64,000 bases of DNA from Aeromicrobium massiliense JC14 (GCF_000312105.1 NZ_HE978638.1:612386-676385), one strand, 5' to 3'. Positions 46,604-60,278 are shown, counted from the first letter of the stretch. Numbers and translations are program-made. The notes: a model not told the origin generated them from the sequence alone.

Positions 46604-48910
46604 GTGGCAGAACGCGTGGAACCGAACGTCAAGGCGACCGAGCAGTCGGCGCCCACGTCGGCGCGCGTCCGCTCGCGCCTCGCGCGCATCGGCTCGCGCT
46701 CGAGCTCGGCCAACCCGGTGCTCGATCCGTTGCTGCGCATCTACCGCGGTACGCACCCCAAGGGCGACGTCACCGCCATCCAGAAGGCCTACGAGGTCGC
46801 CGAGCGGATGCACGAGGGGCAGACCCGCAAGAGCGGCGACCCCTACATCACGCACCCGCTGGCCGTCACGACCATCCTGGCCGAGCTGGGCATGACCGGG
46901 CCGACGCTGTGCGCCGCGCTGCTGCACGACACCGTCGAGGACACGCCCTACTCGCTCGACGACGTCCGCAAGGACTTCGGCGACGAGGTCGCCCACCTGG
47001 TCGACGGCGTCACCAAGCTCGACAAGGTCAAGTTCGGCGACACCGCGCAGGCCGAGACCATCCGCAAGATGGTCGTCGCGATGAGCAAGGACATCCGCGT
47101 CCTGGTCATCAAGCTGGCCGACCGGCTGCACAACATGCGCACGCTGCGCTACCTGCGCCAGGACAAGCAGGAGCGCATCGCCCGCGAGACGATCGACATC
47201 TTCGCCCCGCTGGCCCACCGCCTGGGCATGAACACGATCAAGTGGGAGCTGGAGGACCTCTCGTTCTCCACGCTGCACCCGAAGGTCTACGACGAGATCG
47301 TCCGCCTGGTCGCCGACCGGGCCCCATCGCGCGAGAAGTTCCTCGAGAAGGTCATCGCCGACGTCGAGAACGACCTGCGGCACGCCAAGATCAAGGCGAA
47401 GGTCACCGGCCGGCCGAAGCACTACTACTCGATCTACCAGAAGATGCTCGTGCGCGGCCGCGAGTTCTCCGACATCTTCGACCTGGTCGGCGTGCGCATC
47501 CTGGTCGACGACGTGGCCGACTGCTACGGCGTCCTGGGCGTGCTGCACGCGCGCTGGAACCCGATCCCCGGACGCTTCAAGGACTACATCAGCGTCCCGA
47601 AGTTCAACATGTACCAGTCGCTGCACACCACGGTCATCGGCCCGCAGGGCAAGTCCGTGGAGCTGCAGATCCGCACCTACTCCATGCACCGCCGCGCCGA
47701 GTACGGCGTCGCGGCGCACTGGAAGTACAAGGAGGACGCCGTCGCGGCGGCCAACGGCGGCAAGGTGACGCCGCCGTCGACCGACGACATGGTCTGGCTG
47801 CGCGAGCTGCTCGACTGGCAGTCCGAGACCGAGGACCCGGGCGACTTCCTGGACTCGCTGCGCTTCGAGATGCAGAAGGCCGGCGTGTACGTCTACACGC
47901 CGCGCGGCGACCTCATCCAGCTGCCGGCCGGCGCCACCCCGGTCGACTTCGCCTACGCGGTGCACACCGAGGTCGGTCACGCCACGGTCGGCGCGCGGGT
48001 CAACGGCCGGCTGGTCTCGCTGGAGTCGCAGCTCGAGAGCGGCGACGTCGTGGAGATCTTCACGTCGAAGTCGCCCAACGCCGGCCCGTCGCGCGACTGG
48101 CTGGACTTCGCGGTCAGCCCGCGGGCCAAGAACAAGATCCGTCAGTGGTTCACCAAGGAGCGCCGCGAGGAGTCGATCGACGCCGGCAAGGCCTCCATCA
48201 TCAAGCTCATGCGCAAGGAGGGCCTGCCCCTCCAGCGCCTGCTCAAGCACGAGACCCTCGACTCCGTCGCCCGTGAGCTGAACCTGGCGGACGTCTCAGC
48301 CCTCTACGCCGCCGTCGGCGAGGGCAACGTCGGGGCGCAGAACGTCGTCGACCACGTGCTCGGCCTGCTCGGCGGGCGTGAGGCGGCCGAGGAGGACCTC
48401 GCCGAGGCCACACCGATGCCGGGCCCGAGCGACCGTCGCCACCGGGCCGACCGGCACGGCGACGCGGGTGTCGTGGTCTCCGACGTCGCCGGCGACCTCA
48501 TGGTCAAGCTCGCCCGCTGTTGCACGCCGGTGCCGGGCGACCCGATCGTCGGCTTCGTCACGCGCGGCTCCGGCGTCTCGGTGCACCGCGACGACTGCGT
48601 GAACCTCAAGAGCCTGGAGTCCCAGCCCGAGCGCATCGTCGGCGTCAGCTGGGCGCCGACGGCCACGAGCACGTTCCTGGTGTCGGTGCAGGTGGAGGCG
48701 CTCGACCGTCCGCGCCTGCTCAGCGACATCACCCGCATCCTGTCCGACCAGCACGTCGACATCATGTCGGCGTCGATCTCGACCGGACGCGACCGCGTCG
48801 CGCGCGCGAAGTTCACCTTCGAGATGGGCGACCCCAAGCACCTGGGCCACGTGCTCAACGCGGTGCGCAACGTCGAGGGCGTCTTCGACGTCTACCGCCT
48901 CACCCAGTAG
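46604..48910 (+). CDS. rel: bifunctional (p)ppGpp synthetase/hydrolase
   Basis: The 768-residue long Rel has an HD hydrolase domain ([19 protein letters not shown], and LLHDTVEDT with His108/Asp109), the synthetase domain ([31 protein letters not shown], and [17 protein letters not shown]), a TGS domain ([15 protein letters not shown]) and a C-terminal ACT domain after a Cys-pair [10 protein letters not shown]. Intact HD and synthetase motifs suggest both activities. GTG start with CAGGAGG 10 bases before it; a TAGACT -10 is 21 bases upstream of the start. Confidence 0.96.
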   Translation: MAERVEPNVKATEQSAPTSARVRSRLARIGSRSSSANPVLDPLLRIYRGTHPKGDVTAIQKAYEVAERMHEGQTRKSGDPYITHPLAVTTILAELGMTGPTLCAALLHDTVEDTPYSLDDVRKDFGDEVAHLVDGVTKLDKVKFGDTAQAETIRKMVVAMSKDIRVLVIKLADRLHNMRTLRYLRQDKQERIARETIDIFAPLAHRLGMNTIKWELEDLSFSTLHPKVYDEIVRLVADRAPSREKFLEKVIADVENDLRHAKIKAKVTGRPKHYYSIYQKMLVRGREFSDIFDLVGVRILVDDVADCYGVLGVLHARWNPIPGRFKDYISVPKFNMYQSLHTTVIGPQGKSVELQIRTYSMHRRAEYGVAAHWKYKEDAVAAANGGKVTPPSTDDMVWLRELLDWQSETEDPGDFLDSLRFEMQKAGVYVYTPRGDLIQLPAGATPVDFAYAVHTEVGHATVGARVNGRLVSLESQLESGDVVEIFTSKSPNAGPSRDWLDFAVSPRAKNKIRQWFTKERREESIDAGKASIIKLMRKEGLPLQRLLKHETLDSVARELNLADVSALYAAVGEGNVGAQNVVDHVLGLLGGREAAEEDLAEATPMPGPSDRRHRADRHGDAGVVVSDVAGDLMVKLARCCTPVPGDPIVGFVTRGSGVSVHRDDCVNLKSLESQPERIVGVSWAPTATSTFLVSVQVEALDRPRLLSDITRILSDQHVDIMSASISTGRDRVARAKFTFEMGDPKHLGHVLNAVRNVEGVFDVYRLTQ

Positions 48911-48947
48911 CCCTCATCCGCGCCGGCCTCCGGCCCGATGTGTGAAG

Positions 48948-48982
48948 AAAAGGACCACGATCATCGCGATCGCGGTCCTTTT
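48948..48982. terminator. bidirectional terminator between rel and the DUF349 gene
   Basis: A 15-bp stem with one mismatch runs from AAAAGGACC to GGTCCTTTT, so it has an A-run on one side and a T-run on the other and can stop transcripts from both directions. Confidence 0.85.
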
Positions 48983-49021
48983 CCTCACCCATCGCGGCGG
49001 ACGCCGCGACGGGGTGAGCGC

Positions 49022-50284
49022 CTAGGAGAAGTCGGCGGCGGCGCGGCGGGCCATGTCCAGGAAGGACTGACGCGACGCGAGGTTCTGCTCCAGCTCGGCG
49101 ACCTTGCGGTCGTCGCCGGACGCCTTGGCCTGCTCGAGCTGGGCGGAGATCTCGGCGATCGCCCGCTCCAGCTTGCCGACCATGTCGTCCGCGCGGGCGG
49201 ACTTCTCGGGGTCGGTGCGCTTCCACTGCTCGTCGCCGGCGGCGCGGACGGCCTGCTCCACCTTGCGGATGCGGCCCTCGAGCTCCTTGATGCGGGCCCG
49301 CGGGACCTTGCCGGCGGCCTCCCAGCGGTCGGCGATGTCGTGCCAGGCGCGGCGGGCGGCGTCAGGGTCGGTGATGGGCAGCAGCGCCTCGGCCTCGACC
49401 AGGATCTGCTCCTTGGCCTCGGCATTGACGGCGAACTCGGCGTCGAGCGCGGCGTTCGCCTCGTCGCGCGCCTGGAAGAACGCGTCCTGCGCACCGCGGA
49501 ACTTGCGCCACAGCTTCTCGTCGACGTTGCGCGGCGCCGGGCCGGCGGCCTTCCACTGCTGCATGAGGTCGCGGTACTGGCCGGCGGTGCGGCCCCAGTC
49601 GGTGGACGAGGACAGCGCCTCGGCCTCGGTGACCAGGCGCTCCTTGATCTTCTGCGCGGCGTCGCGCTGCTGGGCCTGCTCACCGAAGTGGGCCTTGCGC
49701 CGGCGCGTGTAGGTGGTGCGCGCCGAGGAGAAGCGGTGCCACAGCTCGTCGTCGGTCTTCTTGTCGACGCGGGGGAGCGCCTTCCACTCCTCGAGCAGCT
49801 CACGCATGCGGTCGGCGCCGCGGCGCCACTCGTCGGAGCCGGCGATGCGCTCGGCCTCCTCGCTGATGCGGGTCTTCTCGGTGACCGCGAGCTGCGCCTT
49901 GGCCGCCTTCTGGGCGCGACGCTCCTCACGGTGCTTCTCCAGCAGCGGGGCCAACGCGTCGAGCCGGGTCCGCAGGCTCTCGACGTCGCCGATGACCTGG
50001 GCCTCGGCGACCTGCGCGCGGACCTTCTCGATCGCCTTGCCGGCGTCGTCGGGGGAGAGGGCGCCGCCGGCGAGCCGCTTCTCGAGCAGCTCCACCTCGA
50101 TCTCCAGGCCGGCGAAGCGTCGCTCGTACATCGCCAGCCCCTCGGCGGCGTCGCCACCGAGCCACTGCCCGATGACCCGCTCGCCGTCGGCGGTCCTGAG
50201 GTAGACGGTGCCGTCCGCGTCGATGCGTCCCCAGGGCTCGGGGGCTGCCGTGGTGCCGGGCTCGTCGTTGGCCGCTGCATTCAT
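49022..50284 (-). CDS. DUF349 coiled-coil protein
   Basis: The 420-residue protein contains about three DUF349 repeats, each with the pattern W-x-x-A-x-x-(Y/M)-x-x-L-x-x-x-W-K, as in WRRGADRMRELLEEWKALPR and WGRTAGQYRDLMQQWKAAGP, between long charged coiled coils. No signal or membrane segment. Function unknown; distant relatives have been tied to competence. A TAGACT -10 ends 8 bases before the ATG, so the mRNA may be leaderless and is divergent from the metallo-hydrolase gene. Confidence 0.85.
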   Translation of the reverse strand: MNAAANDEPGTTAAPEPWGRIDADGTVYLRTADGERVIGQWLGGDAAEGLAMYERRFAGLEIEVELLEKRLAGGALSPDDAGKAIEKVRAQVAEAQVIGDVESLRTRLDALAPLLEKHREERRAQKAAKAQLAVTEKTRISEEAERIAGSDEWRRGADRMRELLEEWKALPRVDKKTDDELWHRFSSARTTYTRRRKAHFGEQAQQRDAAQKIKERLVTEAEALSSSTDWGRTAGQYRDLMQQWKAAGPAPRNVDEKLWRKFRGAQDAFFQARDEANAALDAEFAVNAEAKEQILVEAEALLPITDPDAARRAWHDIADRWEAAGKVPRARIKELEGRIRKVEQAVRAAGDEQWKRTDPEKSARADDMVGKLERAIAEISAQLEQAKASGDDRKVAELEQNLASRQSFLDMARRAAADFS

Positions 50285-50291
50285 GGGCGAC

Positions 50292-50340
50292 AGTCTAGGG
50301 TGCGAGGCATTCGCGGCGCGCCAGCCCGCTCGCGTACGCT
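50292..50340. promoter_or_regulatory. two divergent -10 elements for leaderless transcripts
   Basis: On the minus strand TAGACT (50297–50292) ends 8 bases before the DUF349 ATG. On the plus strand TACGCT (50335–50340) ends 8 bases before the GTG of the hydrolase gene. Confidence 0.45.
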
Positions 50341-50347
50341 GTCCCGC

Positions 50348-51040
50348 GTGCTCGTCGCCTCCTTCCCTGCCGGTCCGCTGCAGGCGAACTGCTACCTCGT
50401 CGCCCGTGACCGCGGGGCCGGGTGCGTCGTCGTCGACCCCGGCCAGGACGCCTTCGAGGGCGTCCGCGCCGCCGCCGCGGAGCACGACCTGACGCCGGCC
50501 GCCGTCCTGGTGACGCACGGCCACTTCGACCACATGTGGGACGCCCACGCCGTCGCCGCCGAGCACGGCTGCCCGGTGTGGATCCACCCGGCCGACCGGC
50601 ACCTGCTGACCGACCCGATGGCGGCCATCTCGAACGAGTCCGCCGGGATGCTGCGCGCGCAGCTGGGCATCGACGGCGACGTCGCGCTGCCCGAGCCGGC
50701 CGACGTCCGCGACGCCGTCGACGGCGCCCGCATCGAGGTCGACGGGTTGACGCTCACCGTCACCCACGTGCCCGGCCACACGCCCGGCACCGTCGTCTAC
50801 ACGACCGACTACCCCGACCGCGACGACGTCTCCGCGCTGATGTTCAGCGGCGACTTCCTGTTCGCCGGCTCGATCGGCCGCACCGACCTGACCGGGGGAG
50901 ACCACGCCCAGATGATCCAGAGCCTGACCGACGCCGTCGTGCCGCAGCGCGACGACGTCGTGGTGCTGCCCGGCCACGGACCGCAGACGTCCGTTGGCCA
51001 GGAGCGCGCGACCAACCCCTTCCTGGCGGAGCTCCTCTGA
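50348..51040 (+). CDS. MBL-fold metallo-hydrolase (glyoxalase II-like)
   Basis: The 230-residue hydrolase has the metal motif VTHGHFDHMWD (His57, His59, Asp61, His62), THVPGHTPGTVV with a third His, FSGDFLFAGSIGRTD with the bridging Asp, and LPGHGPQT. Proteins of this type next to hisS in actinobacteria are annotated as glyoxalase II-like thioesterases; the substrate is unknown. The leaderless GTG at 50348 is preferred. It overlaps hisS by one base (TGATG). Confidence 0.88.
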   Translation: MLVASFPAGPLQANCYLVARDRGAGCVVVDPGQDAFEGVRAAAAEHDLTPAAVLVTHGHFDHMWDAHAVAAEHGCPVWIHPADRHLLTDPMAAISNESAGMLRAQLGIDGDVALPEPADVRDAVDGARIEVDGLTLTVTHVPGHTPGTVVYTTDYPDRDDVSALMFSGDFLFAGSIGRTDLTGGDHAQMIQSLTDAVVPQRDDVVVLPGHGPQTSVGQERATNPFLAELL

Positions 51041-52383
51041 TGGCCAAGCCCACGCCGCTGAGCGGCTTCCCCGAGTACCTGCCCGCCGACCGCTTCCTGG
51101 AGCTGTCGGTCGTCGACCACCTGCGCCGCACGTTCGAGCTGCACGGCTTCGCCAGCCTCGAGACGCGCGCGGTCGAGCCGATGGACCAGCTGCTGCGCAA
51201 GGGCGAGATCGACAAGGAGGTCTACGTCCTGCGCCGGCTGCACGCCGAGGAGGGCGAGGACGCCGGTCTCGGCCTGCACTTCGACCTGACCGTGCCGTTC
51301 GCCCGGTACGTCCTGGAGAACCAGGGCAAGCTCGAGTTCCCGTTCCGCCGCTACCAGATCCAGAAGGTCTGGCGGGGCGAGCGGCCGCAGCAGGGGCGCT
51401 ACCGCGAGTTCACCCAGGCCGACATCGACATCGTCGGGCGCGACGTTCTGCCGTTCCACTTCGACGTCGAGGTCGCGCGGGTCATGGCCGAGGCGCTGTC
51501 CGGCCTCCCCGTCCCGCCGATGACGCTGCAGGTCAGCAACCGCCGCCTGCTCGAGGGCTTCTACCGGGGTCTCGCCATCGACGACCCCGCCGCAGTCATG
51601 CGCGTCGTCGACAAGCTCGACAAGCTGCCCCGCGACGCCATCGTCGACCTGCTGCTGAAGGAGGGGCTGGACGACGGACAGGCCGCGAAGTGCCTGGACC
51701 TGGCCGAGATCCGCACCACCGACACGTCGTTCGTCGACCAGGTGCGCGCGCTGGGCGTCGAGCACGAGATGCTCGAGCAGGGCCTGACCGAGCTGGCCCA
51801 GGTGATCGAGGGCGCCGCGGACGTGCCGGGCACGGTCACCGTCACCGCCGACCTGCGCATCGCCCGTGGCCTGGACTACTACACCGGCACCGTGTTCGAG
51901 ACCCGCATGAGCGGCTACGAGCACCTCGGCTCGATCTGCTCGGGCGGCCGCTACGACCAGCTGGCCAGCGACGGCCGCAGCACGTACCCGGGCGTCGGCA
52001 TCTCGCTGGGCGTCTCGCGCCTGCTCGGCCCGCTCGTCGCCGACGGCTACACCGCTGACCGCTCGGTGCCGTCGGCCGTCCTCGTCGCGCTGTTCGACGA
52101 GGACCGCCGGGCCGAGAGCACCGCCGTGGCCACCGCGCTGCGGGCCCGCGGCATCGCCTGCGAGGTCGCCCCCACCGCCGCCAAGCTCGGCAAGCAGATC
52201 CGCCACGCCGAGCGGCGCGGCATCCCCTACGTCTGGTTCCCGCCGGCGGACGACCGCGGCCACTCGGTCAAGGACATCCGCAGCGGCGACCAGGTCGACG
52301 CCGACCCGCAGTCCTGGACGCCCCCCGCCGCCGACCTGGCGCCCCGCATCGTCACCCCCGCAACGAAGGAGACCACCTCGTGA
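51040..52383 (+). CDS. hisS: histidine–tRNA ligase
   Basis: The 447-residue enzyme has class II motif 2 [20 protein letters not shown], the histidine-specific [21 protein letters not shown], motif 3 [13 protein letters not shown] and an anticodon domain. The start [20 protein letters not shown] and the long insert [20 protein letters not shown] mark the longer HisS branch found in some actinobacteria, unlike the short KGTYD-type. It overlaps aspS by 4 bases. Confidence 0.95.
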   Translation: MAKPTPLSGFPEYLPADRFLELSVVDHLRRTFELHGFASLETRAVEPMDQLLRKGEIDKEVYVLRRLHAEEGEDAGLGLHFDLTVPFARYVLENQGKLEFPFRRYQIQKVWRGERPQQGRYREFTQADIDIVGRDVLPFHFDVEVARVMAEALSGLPVPPMTLQVSNRRLLEGFYRGLAIDDPAAVMRVVDKLDKLPRDAIVDLLLKEGLDDGQAAKCLDLAEIRTTDTSFVDQVRALGVEHEMLEQGLTELAQVIEGAADVPGTVTVTADLRIARGLDYYTGTVFETRMSGYEHLGSICSGGRYDQLASDGRSTYPGVGISLGVSRLLGPLVADGYTADRSVPSAVLVALFDEDRRAESTAVATALRARGIACEVAPTAAKLGKQIRHAERRGIPYVWFPPADDRGHSVKDIRSGDQVDADPQSWTPPAADLAPRIVTPATKETTS

Positions 52384-54167
52384 TCCGCACCCACTCCGCC
52401 GGAAGCCTGACCGCCGCGAACGTCGGCGAGCAGGTCACGCTCGCCGGATGGGTCGCGCGTCGGCGAGACCACGGCGGCGTCGCCTTCATCGACCTGCGTG
52501 ACGCCAGTGGCGTCTCCCAGGTCGTCGTCCGCGAGGACGTCGCCCACCAGCTGCGGGCCGAGTTCTGCCTGAAGATCACCGGCACCGTCGAGCGCCGCCC
52601 CGAGGGCAACGAGAACAGCGCCATCGCGACCGGCGAGATCGAGGTCATCGCCGACGACGTCGAGATCCTGTCGACGTCCGCGCCGCTGCCGTTCCCGATC
52701 GACGACGCCACCAACGCCGGCGCCGTCGGCGAGGAGGCTCGGCTCAAGTACCGCTACCTCGACCTGCGCCGCAGCGGCCCGGCCGCGGCCCTGCGCCTGC
52801 GCAGCAAGGTGAGCGCCGCCGCCCGCGAGGTGCTCGGCCGCCACGACTTCGTCGAGGTCGAGACCCCGACGCTCACCCGCTCGACGCCCGAGGGCGCCCG
52901 CGACTTCGTCGTGCCGGCCCGTCTCCACCCGGGCAGCTGGTACGCCCTGCCGCAGAGCCCGCAGCTGTTCAAGCAGCTGCTCATGGTCGGCGGCCTGGAG
53001 CGCTACTACCAGATCGCGCGCTGCTACCGCGACGAGGACTTCCGTGCCGACCGGCAGCCCGAGTTCACCCAGCTCGACATCGAGATGAGCTTCGTCGACC
53101 AGGACGACGTCATGGCCCTGGCCGAGGAGGTCTACGCCGAGATCTGGCGCCTGATCGACGTCGAGCTGCCCCGTCCGTTCCCGCGGATCACGTACGCGGA
53201 CGCCATGAACAAGTACGGCTCGGACAAGCCTGACCTGCGCTTCGGCAACGAGCTCACCGACTGCACCGAGTACTTCAAGGACACCACGTTCCGCGTCTTC
53301 CAGGCGCCGTACGTGGGCGCGGTCGTCATGCCCGGCGGTGCCTCGCAGGCCCGCCGCCAGCTCGACGGCTGGCAGGAGTGGGCCAAGCAGCGCGGTGCCA
53401 AGGGCCTGGCCTACGTGCTCGTCCAGGAGGACGGCACGCTCGGCGGCCCGGTCGCCAAGAACCTCACCGACGCCGAGCGCGAGGGCCTGGCCGCCCACGT
53501 CGGCGCGAAGCCCGGCGACTGCGTCTTCTTCGGTGCCGGTGCCCCCAAGAGCACCCGCATGCTGCTCGGTGCGGCGCGGCTGGAGATCGGCCGCCGCTGC
53601 GAGCTGATCGACGAGTCCGCGTGGTCGTTCGCGTGGGTCGTCGACTGGCCGATGTTCGAGCCCGTCAACGAGCTCGAGTCCGGCGACGTCGCGGTCGGCG
53701 GCGGCGAGTGGACGGCCGTCCACCACGCCTTCACCGCGCCGCAGGACCCGGCCACCCTCGCCGAGCCCGGCACGTCGCTGGCCCAGGCGTACGACCTGGT
53801 GTGCAACGGCAACGAGGTCGGTGGCGGCTCGATCCGTATCCACCGCCAGGACGTGCAGAAGCAGGTCTTCGCGATCATGGGCATCGACGAGGCCGAGGCC
53901 GAGGACAAGTTCGGCTTCCTGCTGGACGCCTTCCAGTTCGGCGCCCCGCCGCACGGCGGCATCGCCTTCGGCTGGGACCGCACCGTCGCGCTGCTCACCG
54001 GCGCCGACTCGATCCGCGAGGTCATCGCCTTCCCCAAGAGCGGCGGCGGCTACGACCCGCTCACTGCGGCTCCGGCGCCGATCACCGCCGAGCAGCGCAA
54101 GGAGGCCGGCGTCGACGCGAAGCCGAAGTCCGAGGAGGCGGCGGCGGCGAAGGACGAGCAGGCCTGA
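52380..54167 (+). CDS. aspS: aspartate–tRNA ligase
   Basis: The 595-residue bacterial-type enzyme has an OB anticodon domain ([20 protein letters not shown]), class II core motifs ([38 protein letters not shown]), a GAD insert and motif 3 ([15 protein letters not shown]). GTG start inside the hisS stop. The genome may or may not use it for Asn-tRNA; gatCAB genes are not in this window. A Lys/Ala/Glu-rich tail ends the protein. Confidence 0.97.
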   Translation: MIRTHSAGSLTAANVGEQVTLAGWVARRRDHGGVAFIDLRDASGVSQVVVREDVAHQLRAEFCLKITGTVERRPEGNENSAIATGEIEVIADDVEILSTSAPLPFPIDDATNAGAVGEEARLKYRYLDLRRSGPAAALRLRSKVSAAAREVLGRHDFVEVETPTLTRSTPEGARDFVVPARLHPGSWYALPQSPQLFKQLLMVGGLERYYQIARCYRDEDFRADRQPEFTQLDIEMSFVDQDDVMALAEEVYAEIWRLIDVELPRPFPRITYADAMNKYGSDKPDLRFGNELTDCTEYFKDTTFRVFQAPYVGAVVMPGGASQARRQLDGWQEWAKQRGAKGLAYVLVQEDGTLGGPVAKNLTDAEREGLAAHVGAKPGDCVFFGAGAPKSTRMLLGAARLEIGRRCELIDESAWSFAWVVDWPMFEPVNELESGDVAVGGGEWTAVHHAFTAPQDPATLAEPGTSLAQAYDLVCNGNEVGGGSIRIHRQDVQKQVFAIMGIDEAEAEDKFGFLLDAFQFGAPPHGGIAFGWDRTVALLTGADSIREVIAFPKSGGGYDPLTAAPAPITAEQRKEAGVDAKPKSEEAAAAKDEQA

Positions 54168-54177
54168 CCCGTCTCGG

Positions 54178-54183
54178 TAGGCT
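54178..54183 (+). promoter_or_regulatory. -10 element of leaderless rarA
   Basis: TAGGCT ends 7 bases before the GTG of rarA. No Shine-Dalgarno is present. Confidence 0.5.
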
Positions 54184-54189
54184 CGTCCG

Positions 54190-55569
54190 GTGACGTCCGA
54201 CGGCCTGTTCGACCTGCCCGATCCCGCCCCCGAGCTGCCCCGGCAGCCGGGCGGCGGCAGCCTGGCGGGCAACGAGCACGCGTCCGCGCCGCTCGCGGTG
54301 CGCATGCGGCCGCGGACGCTGGACGAGCTGGTCGGCCAGCAGCACCTGCTGGAGCCGGGCTCGCCGCTGCGCCAGGTGATCGACGGCGACAAGCCGCTGA
54401 CGATCCTGCTGTGGGGCCCGCCCGGCACCGGCAAGACGACGCTGGCGTCGCTGATCAGCCGGCACACGAACCGGCGCTTCGTCGAGGTCTCGGCGGTGTC
54501 GGCCGGTGTCAAGGAGGTCCGCGACGTCATCGCCGGGGCTCGGCGCGCCCTGGCCGGCAGCGGCGTCGAGACGGTGCTGTTCGTCGACGAGGTCCACCGG
54601 TTCAGCAAGGCCCAGCAGGACGCGCTGCTGCCCGGCGTCGAGAACCGTTGGGTCTCGCTTGTCGCGGCGACCACCGAGAACCCGCACTTCAGCGTCATCT
54701 CGCCGCTGCTGAGCCGCTCGCTGCTGCTGACCCTGCAGAGCCTGACCGACGACGACATCGGCACCCTGGTCGACCGGGCCGTCGTCGACGAGCGCGGCCT
54801 GGCCGGTGCCGTGACGCTCAGCGAGGAGGCGCGCGACCACCTCGTGCGGCTCGCCGGGGGCGACGGACGCCGGGCGCTGACCTACCTCGAGGCGGCCGCC
54901 GGCGCCGCGCAGGCGCGCGACCACGCCGAGGTGACCGTCGAGGACGCCGCACTCGCGGTCGACAAGGCCGCCGTCCGCTACGACCGCCAGGGCGACCAGC
55001 ACTACGACGTCACCAGCGCGTTCATCAAGTCCATCCGCGGCTCGGACGTGGACGCGGCGCTGCACTACCTGGCGCGCATGATCGAGGCGGGGGAGGACCC
55101 CCGGTTCATCGCCCGTCGGCTGATGATCCACGCGAGCGAGGACATCGGCATGGCCGACCCGACCGCGCTGCCGCTGGCCACGGCCACGGCCCAGGCCGTG
55201 GCGATGATCGGCTTCCCCGAGGCGCGCATCCCGCTGGCCCAGGCGGTCATCCACCTCGCCGCCGCGCCGAAGTCGAACTCGGTCATCACCGCCATCGACG
55301 CCGCGCTGTCGGACGTCCGCGCGGGCAAGGTCGGCCCGGTGCCGCCCGCGCTGCGCGACGCGCACTACGCGGGGGCCAAGAAGCTCGGTCACGGGCACGA
55401 CTACCGCTACCCGCACTCCGACCCCCGGGGCGTCGTCGAGCAGCAGTACGCGCCCGACGACGTCGACGGCACGGAGTACTACACGCCGAGCGCCCACGGG
55501 TTCGAGGCGCGCGTCGCCGAGCGGCTGCAGGCCGTCCGGGCGGTCCTGCGCGACCGTCGCCCGCGCTGA
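54190..55569 (+). CDS. rarA: replication-associated recombination protein A (RarA/MgsA AAA+ ATPase)
   Basis: The 459-residue protein has [20 protein letters not shown], Walker [10 protein letters not shown] (76–84), Walker [10 protein letters not shown], sensor 1 [10 protein letters not shown], and the C-terminal tetramerisation region with [20 protein letters not shown]. RarA acts at stalled forks with SSB. The GTG is placed by the leaderless -10 upstream. It is 22 bases after the aspS stop. Confidence 0.95.
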   Translation: MTSDGLFDLPDPAPELPRQPGGGSLAGNEHASAPLAVRMRPRTLDELVGQQHLLEPGSPLRQVIDGDKPLTILLWGPPGTGKTTLASLISRHTNRRFVEVSAVSAGVKEVRDVIAGARRALAGSGVETVLFVDEVHRFSKAQQDALLPGVENRWVSLVAATTENPHFSVISPLLSRSLLLTLQSLTDDDIGTLVDRAVVDERGLAGAVTLSEEARDHLVRLAGGDGRRALTYLEAAAGAAQARDHAEVTVEDAALAVDKAAVRYDRQGDQHYDVTSAFIKSIRGSDVDAALHYLARMIEAGEDPRFIARRLMIHASEDIGMADPTALPLATATAQAVAMIGFPEARIPLAQAVIHLAAAPKSNSVITAIDAALSDVRAGKVGPVPPALRDAHYAGAKKLGHGHDYRYPHSDPRGVVEQQYAPDDVDGTEYYTPSAHGFEARVAERLQAVRAVLRDRRPR

Positions 55570-55631
55570 TTCTGCGATCCGGGTCACCCCCGGTTACGGT
55601 TTCAACCGTGTCCTGCTCAAGGGGGAATCCA

Positions 55632-56747
55632 GTGCACCGACGAATCCTGTCGTTCCTTGCGTCCTCGGCGCTCGTCGCCGGCGTCTTCGTGGCCGTCGCC
55701 GACGCGCCGGCCACGGCCGCGTCCGCGTCCGTCGCGATGAACTCCGGCACCGAGACCCGGTTCGTGCGCGGCGAGAACGTGTGGCTGCGGGGCAAGGGCT
55801 CCGCCCGCAAGACGGTCAAGGTCTACCGCTACAACTCCAAGAACCGCCCGGTGCAGATCGGCACGACGCGCACCTCCAGCAGCGGCCGCTACAGCTTCAT
55901 GATGCGCCCGACCGGCACCGCGAAGTACCGGGTGAAGGTGGGCGGCACCCGCACGCGCACCATCCGGCTCACCGCCGTGGGCTCGCACTCGATCGGCCAG
56001 CGGCAGGCGTCGCTGCGCTTCATCCTGGGCTCGGCGACGTCCGGCACGCAGGCCAGCGGCAGCGTGCGCTGGCGCACGTACCGCAAGGGCATGCTCGTGC
56101 AGAACGGCAGCCGCACCTGGGTGATCCGCGGTCGCGCGGCCACCGAGTACCGCCGCTACGGCGGGCCGGCCGGACGCCTGGGCACCCCCGTGGGCGACGC
56201 GCGCTGCGGCCTGGCCGAGGGCGCGTGCCTGCAGAAGTTCCGCAAGGGCGCGATCTACACGAACTCCAAGGCCAAGGACAAGACGGTCGCCGTCTCCACG
56301 GGCAGCGCGAACCGGTCGGCGATCGCCGCCGTCGCGCTTTCGCAGGTCGGCTACAAGGAGCCGGGCTACCGCAAGAGCAAGTACAACCGCTGGATGGGCC
56401 GCACCGATGCCGGTGCCGCCTGGTGCGCGTACTTCACCGCCTGGGTCAGCTACGCGGCCGGCGAGGGCGACGCCATCGTGCGCAAGAACTCGATCGCCAA
56501 GACGGTCGCCGCCGAGCGCAAGCGTGGCCGCACGACGTCCAGGCCGGCGGTCGGCCGGGTCGCGTACATCGCCCCCGGTGGCGGCAACCCGCACCACGCA
56601 GGCATCGTCGTCGACTACGACTCGCGCTACGTCTGGGTGGCCGAGGGCAACGTCGACACCCGGGGCGGCATCGGCAAGCCCCGTGGCGTGCACAAGATCA
56701 AGCGTCCGCGCAGCCACGTGAAGTTCTACGCGAACCCGAAGTTCTGA
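55632..56747 (+). CDS. secreted CHAP-type amidase/peptidase with LGFP-like repeat
   Basis: The 371-residue secreted protein has a signal peptide (LSFLASSALVAGVFVAVA, cleaved near Ala30), a beta-sandwich segment (NVWLRGKGSARKTVKVYRYN), an LGFP-like cell-wall repeat (YRRYGGPAGRLGTPVGD, then LQKFRKGAIYTN), and a C-terminal CHAP-like domain with Cys265 in AWCAYFTAWVSY and His321/322 in NPHHAGIVVDY. It may cleave peptidoglycan cross-links. GTG at 55632 has GGGGGAAT upstream; a GTG 24 bases earlier is in frame but less likely. It has no known partner nearby. Confidence 0.8.
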   Translation: MHRRILSFLASSALVAGVFVAVADAPATAASASVAMNSGTETRFVRGENVWLRGKGSARKTVKVYRYNSKNRPVQIGTTRTSSSGRYSFMMRPTGTAKYRVKVGGTRTRTIRLTAVGSHSIGQRQASLRFILGSATSGTQASGSVRWRTYRKGMLVQNGSRTWVIRGRAATEYRRYGGPAGRLGTPVGDARCGLAEGACLQKFRKGAIYTNSKAKDKTVAVSTGSANRSAIAAVALSQVGYKEPGYRKSKYNRWMGRTDAGAAWCAYFTAWVSYAAGEGDAIVRKNSIAKTVAAERKRGRTTSRPAVGRVAYIAPGGGNPHHAGIVVDYDSRYVWVAEGNVDTRGGIGKPRGVHKIKRPRSHVKFYANPKF

Positions 56748-56785
56748 GCCGACCCGTCCGCTCGTCGGCCGCGGACGCCGACCGG

Positions 56786-56791
56786 TAACCT
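56786..56791 (+). promoter_or_regulatory. -10 element of a leaderless transcript
   Basis: TAACCT ends 8 bases before the ATG at 56799 and only 2 bases before an alternative GTG (56793), so it decides for the ATG. Confidence 0.4.
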
Positions 56792-56798
56792 CGTGACC

Positions 56799-57359
56799 AT
56801 GCCCGACGACGTCCTGCTGGTGTGCGCGGCCGCGCTCGCGGTCGTCGCGCTGGTGGCGTCCGCCGCGGCGCTCGTGGCCGCCCGGCGCCTGCGCCGGGCC
56901 ACCGAGGAGCTCCGTGCCGTCACCGAGCAGGCTCGGCAGGCGCCGGCCCCCGCGCCGGTCGCCCCGGCGCCCGTGTCGCCCGCCCCCGAGCGGCTCGACG
57001 CCGCCGTGGTCGCGATCCGGGCCGACGACGACGTGGTCGACGCCGAGATCGTCGAGCTCGACCTCGAGCCCGACGTGCACGTCGTCGACGGCCGGGTCGT
57101 CGTGCGGCCCAGCGACCAGCAGGTCGTCGCCGCGACCCTCGGCCGTCCGCTCGTGCGGCTCTCGGTCGTCGGCGCGGGCCTGGCCCACGCGCTGCGCCCC
57201 GAGAGCCGCGACCGCATCTCCGGCCTGGTGCGGCGCGACTTCCGCCGCCGGCGCCGCGCCCGCGCCCGGGCCGCGCGCCGGGCCGCGCGCACCACCCACG
57301 TCCCGCCGCCCGAGCCGCCCACGTGGATCGGCGGCAACCCCGGAGGAGGAGCCTCGTGA
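56799..57359 (+). CDS. single-pass membrane protein with acidic middle and basic tail, unknown
   Basis: The 186-residue protein has an N-terminal transmembrane helix ([20 protein letters not shown]), a Pro/Ala linker ([20 protein letters not shown]), an acidic stretch with a [20 protein letters not shown] repeat-like part, and an Arg/Ala-rich segment ([20 protein letters not shown]) that may bind nucleic acid or phospholipid. It sits where a DUF948 gene is common upstream of alaS, but the sequence is different. It overlaps the next gene by 4 bases. Confidence 0.6.
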   Translation: MPDDVLLVCAAALAVVALVASAAALVAARRLRRATEELRAVTEQARQAPAPAPVAPAPVSPAPERLDAAVVAIRADDDVVDAEIVELDLEPDVHVVDGRVVVRPSDQQVVAATLGRPLVRLSVVGAGLAHALRPESRDRISGLVRRDFRRRRRARARAARRAARTTHVPPPEPPTWIGGNPGGGAS

Positions 57360-57624
57360 ACGCGCGCCTGCTGACCTTCGTGGCCGGTGGCCTGGCCGGC
57401 GTCTACGCCTCGGCCAAGGCCCGGCGCGCGGCCTACCGGCTGAGCGTCCCCGGGCTGGCCGACCAGGCCGGCGCCCTGGCCACCGGGCTGCAGGCCTTCG
57501 CCGCCGAGGTGCGCGAGGGCATGGACGCCCGCGAGGCGCAGATCGCCCGCGACCTCGACATCCCCCTGGAGCTGCTGCCCGGACGGCAGGCTCCGCCCCC
57601 AGCGATCGAGAAGGACACACACTG

Positions 57625-57625
<1 letters not shown>
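57356..57625 (+). CDS. DUF6167-like small protein
   Basis: The 89-residue protein reads [20 protein letters not shown], then [20 protein letters not shown], then [20 protein letters not shown]. The hydrophobic start may insert in the membrane. It resembles DUF6167 proteins that lie just before alaS in actinobacteria. GTG start with GGAGGAGG upstream; its stop shares one base with the alaS ATG (TGATG), so alaS is coupled to it. Confidence 0.7.
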
Positions 57626-60276
<2,651 letters not shown>

Positions 60277-60278
60277 GC

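Noticed and set aside
48900-49226. Opposing peptides with EEKDHDH/EEKDRDRDDRGPF on both strands after rel
   Set aside because: The likeness comes from translating the two arms of the terminator palindrome at 48948–48982, not from protein homology.
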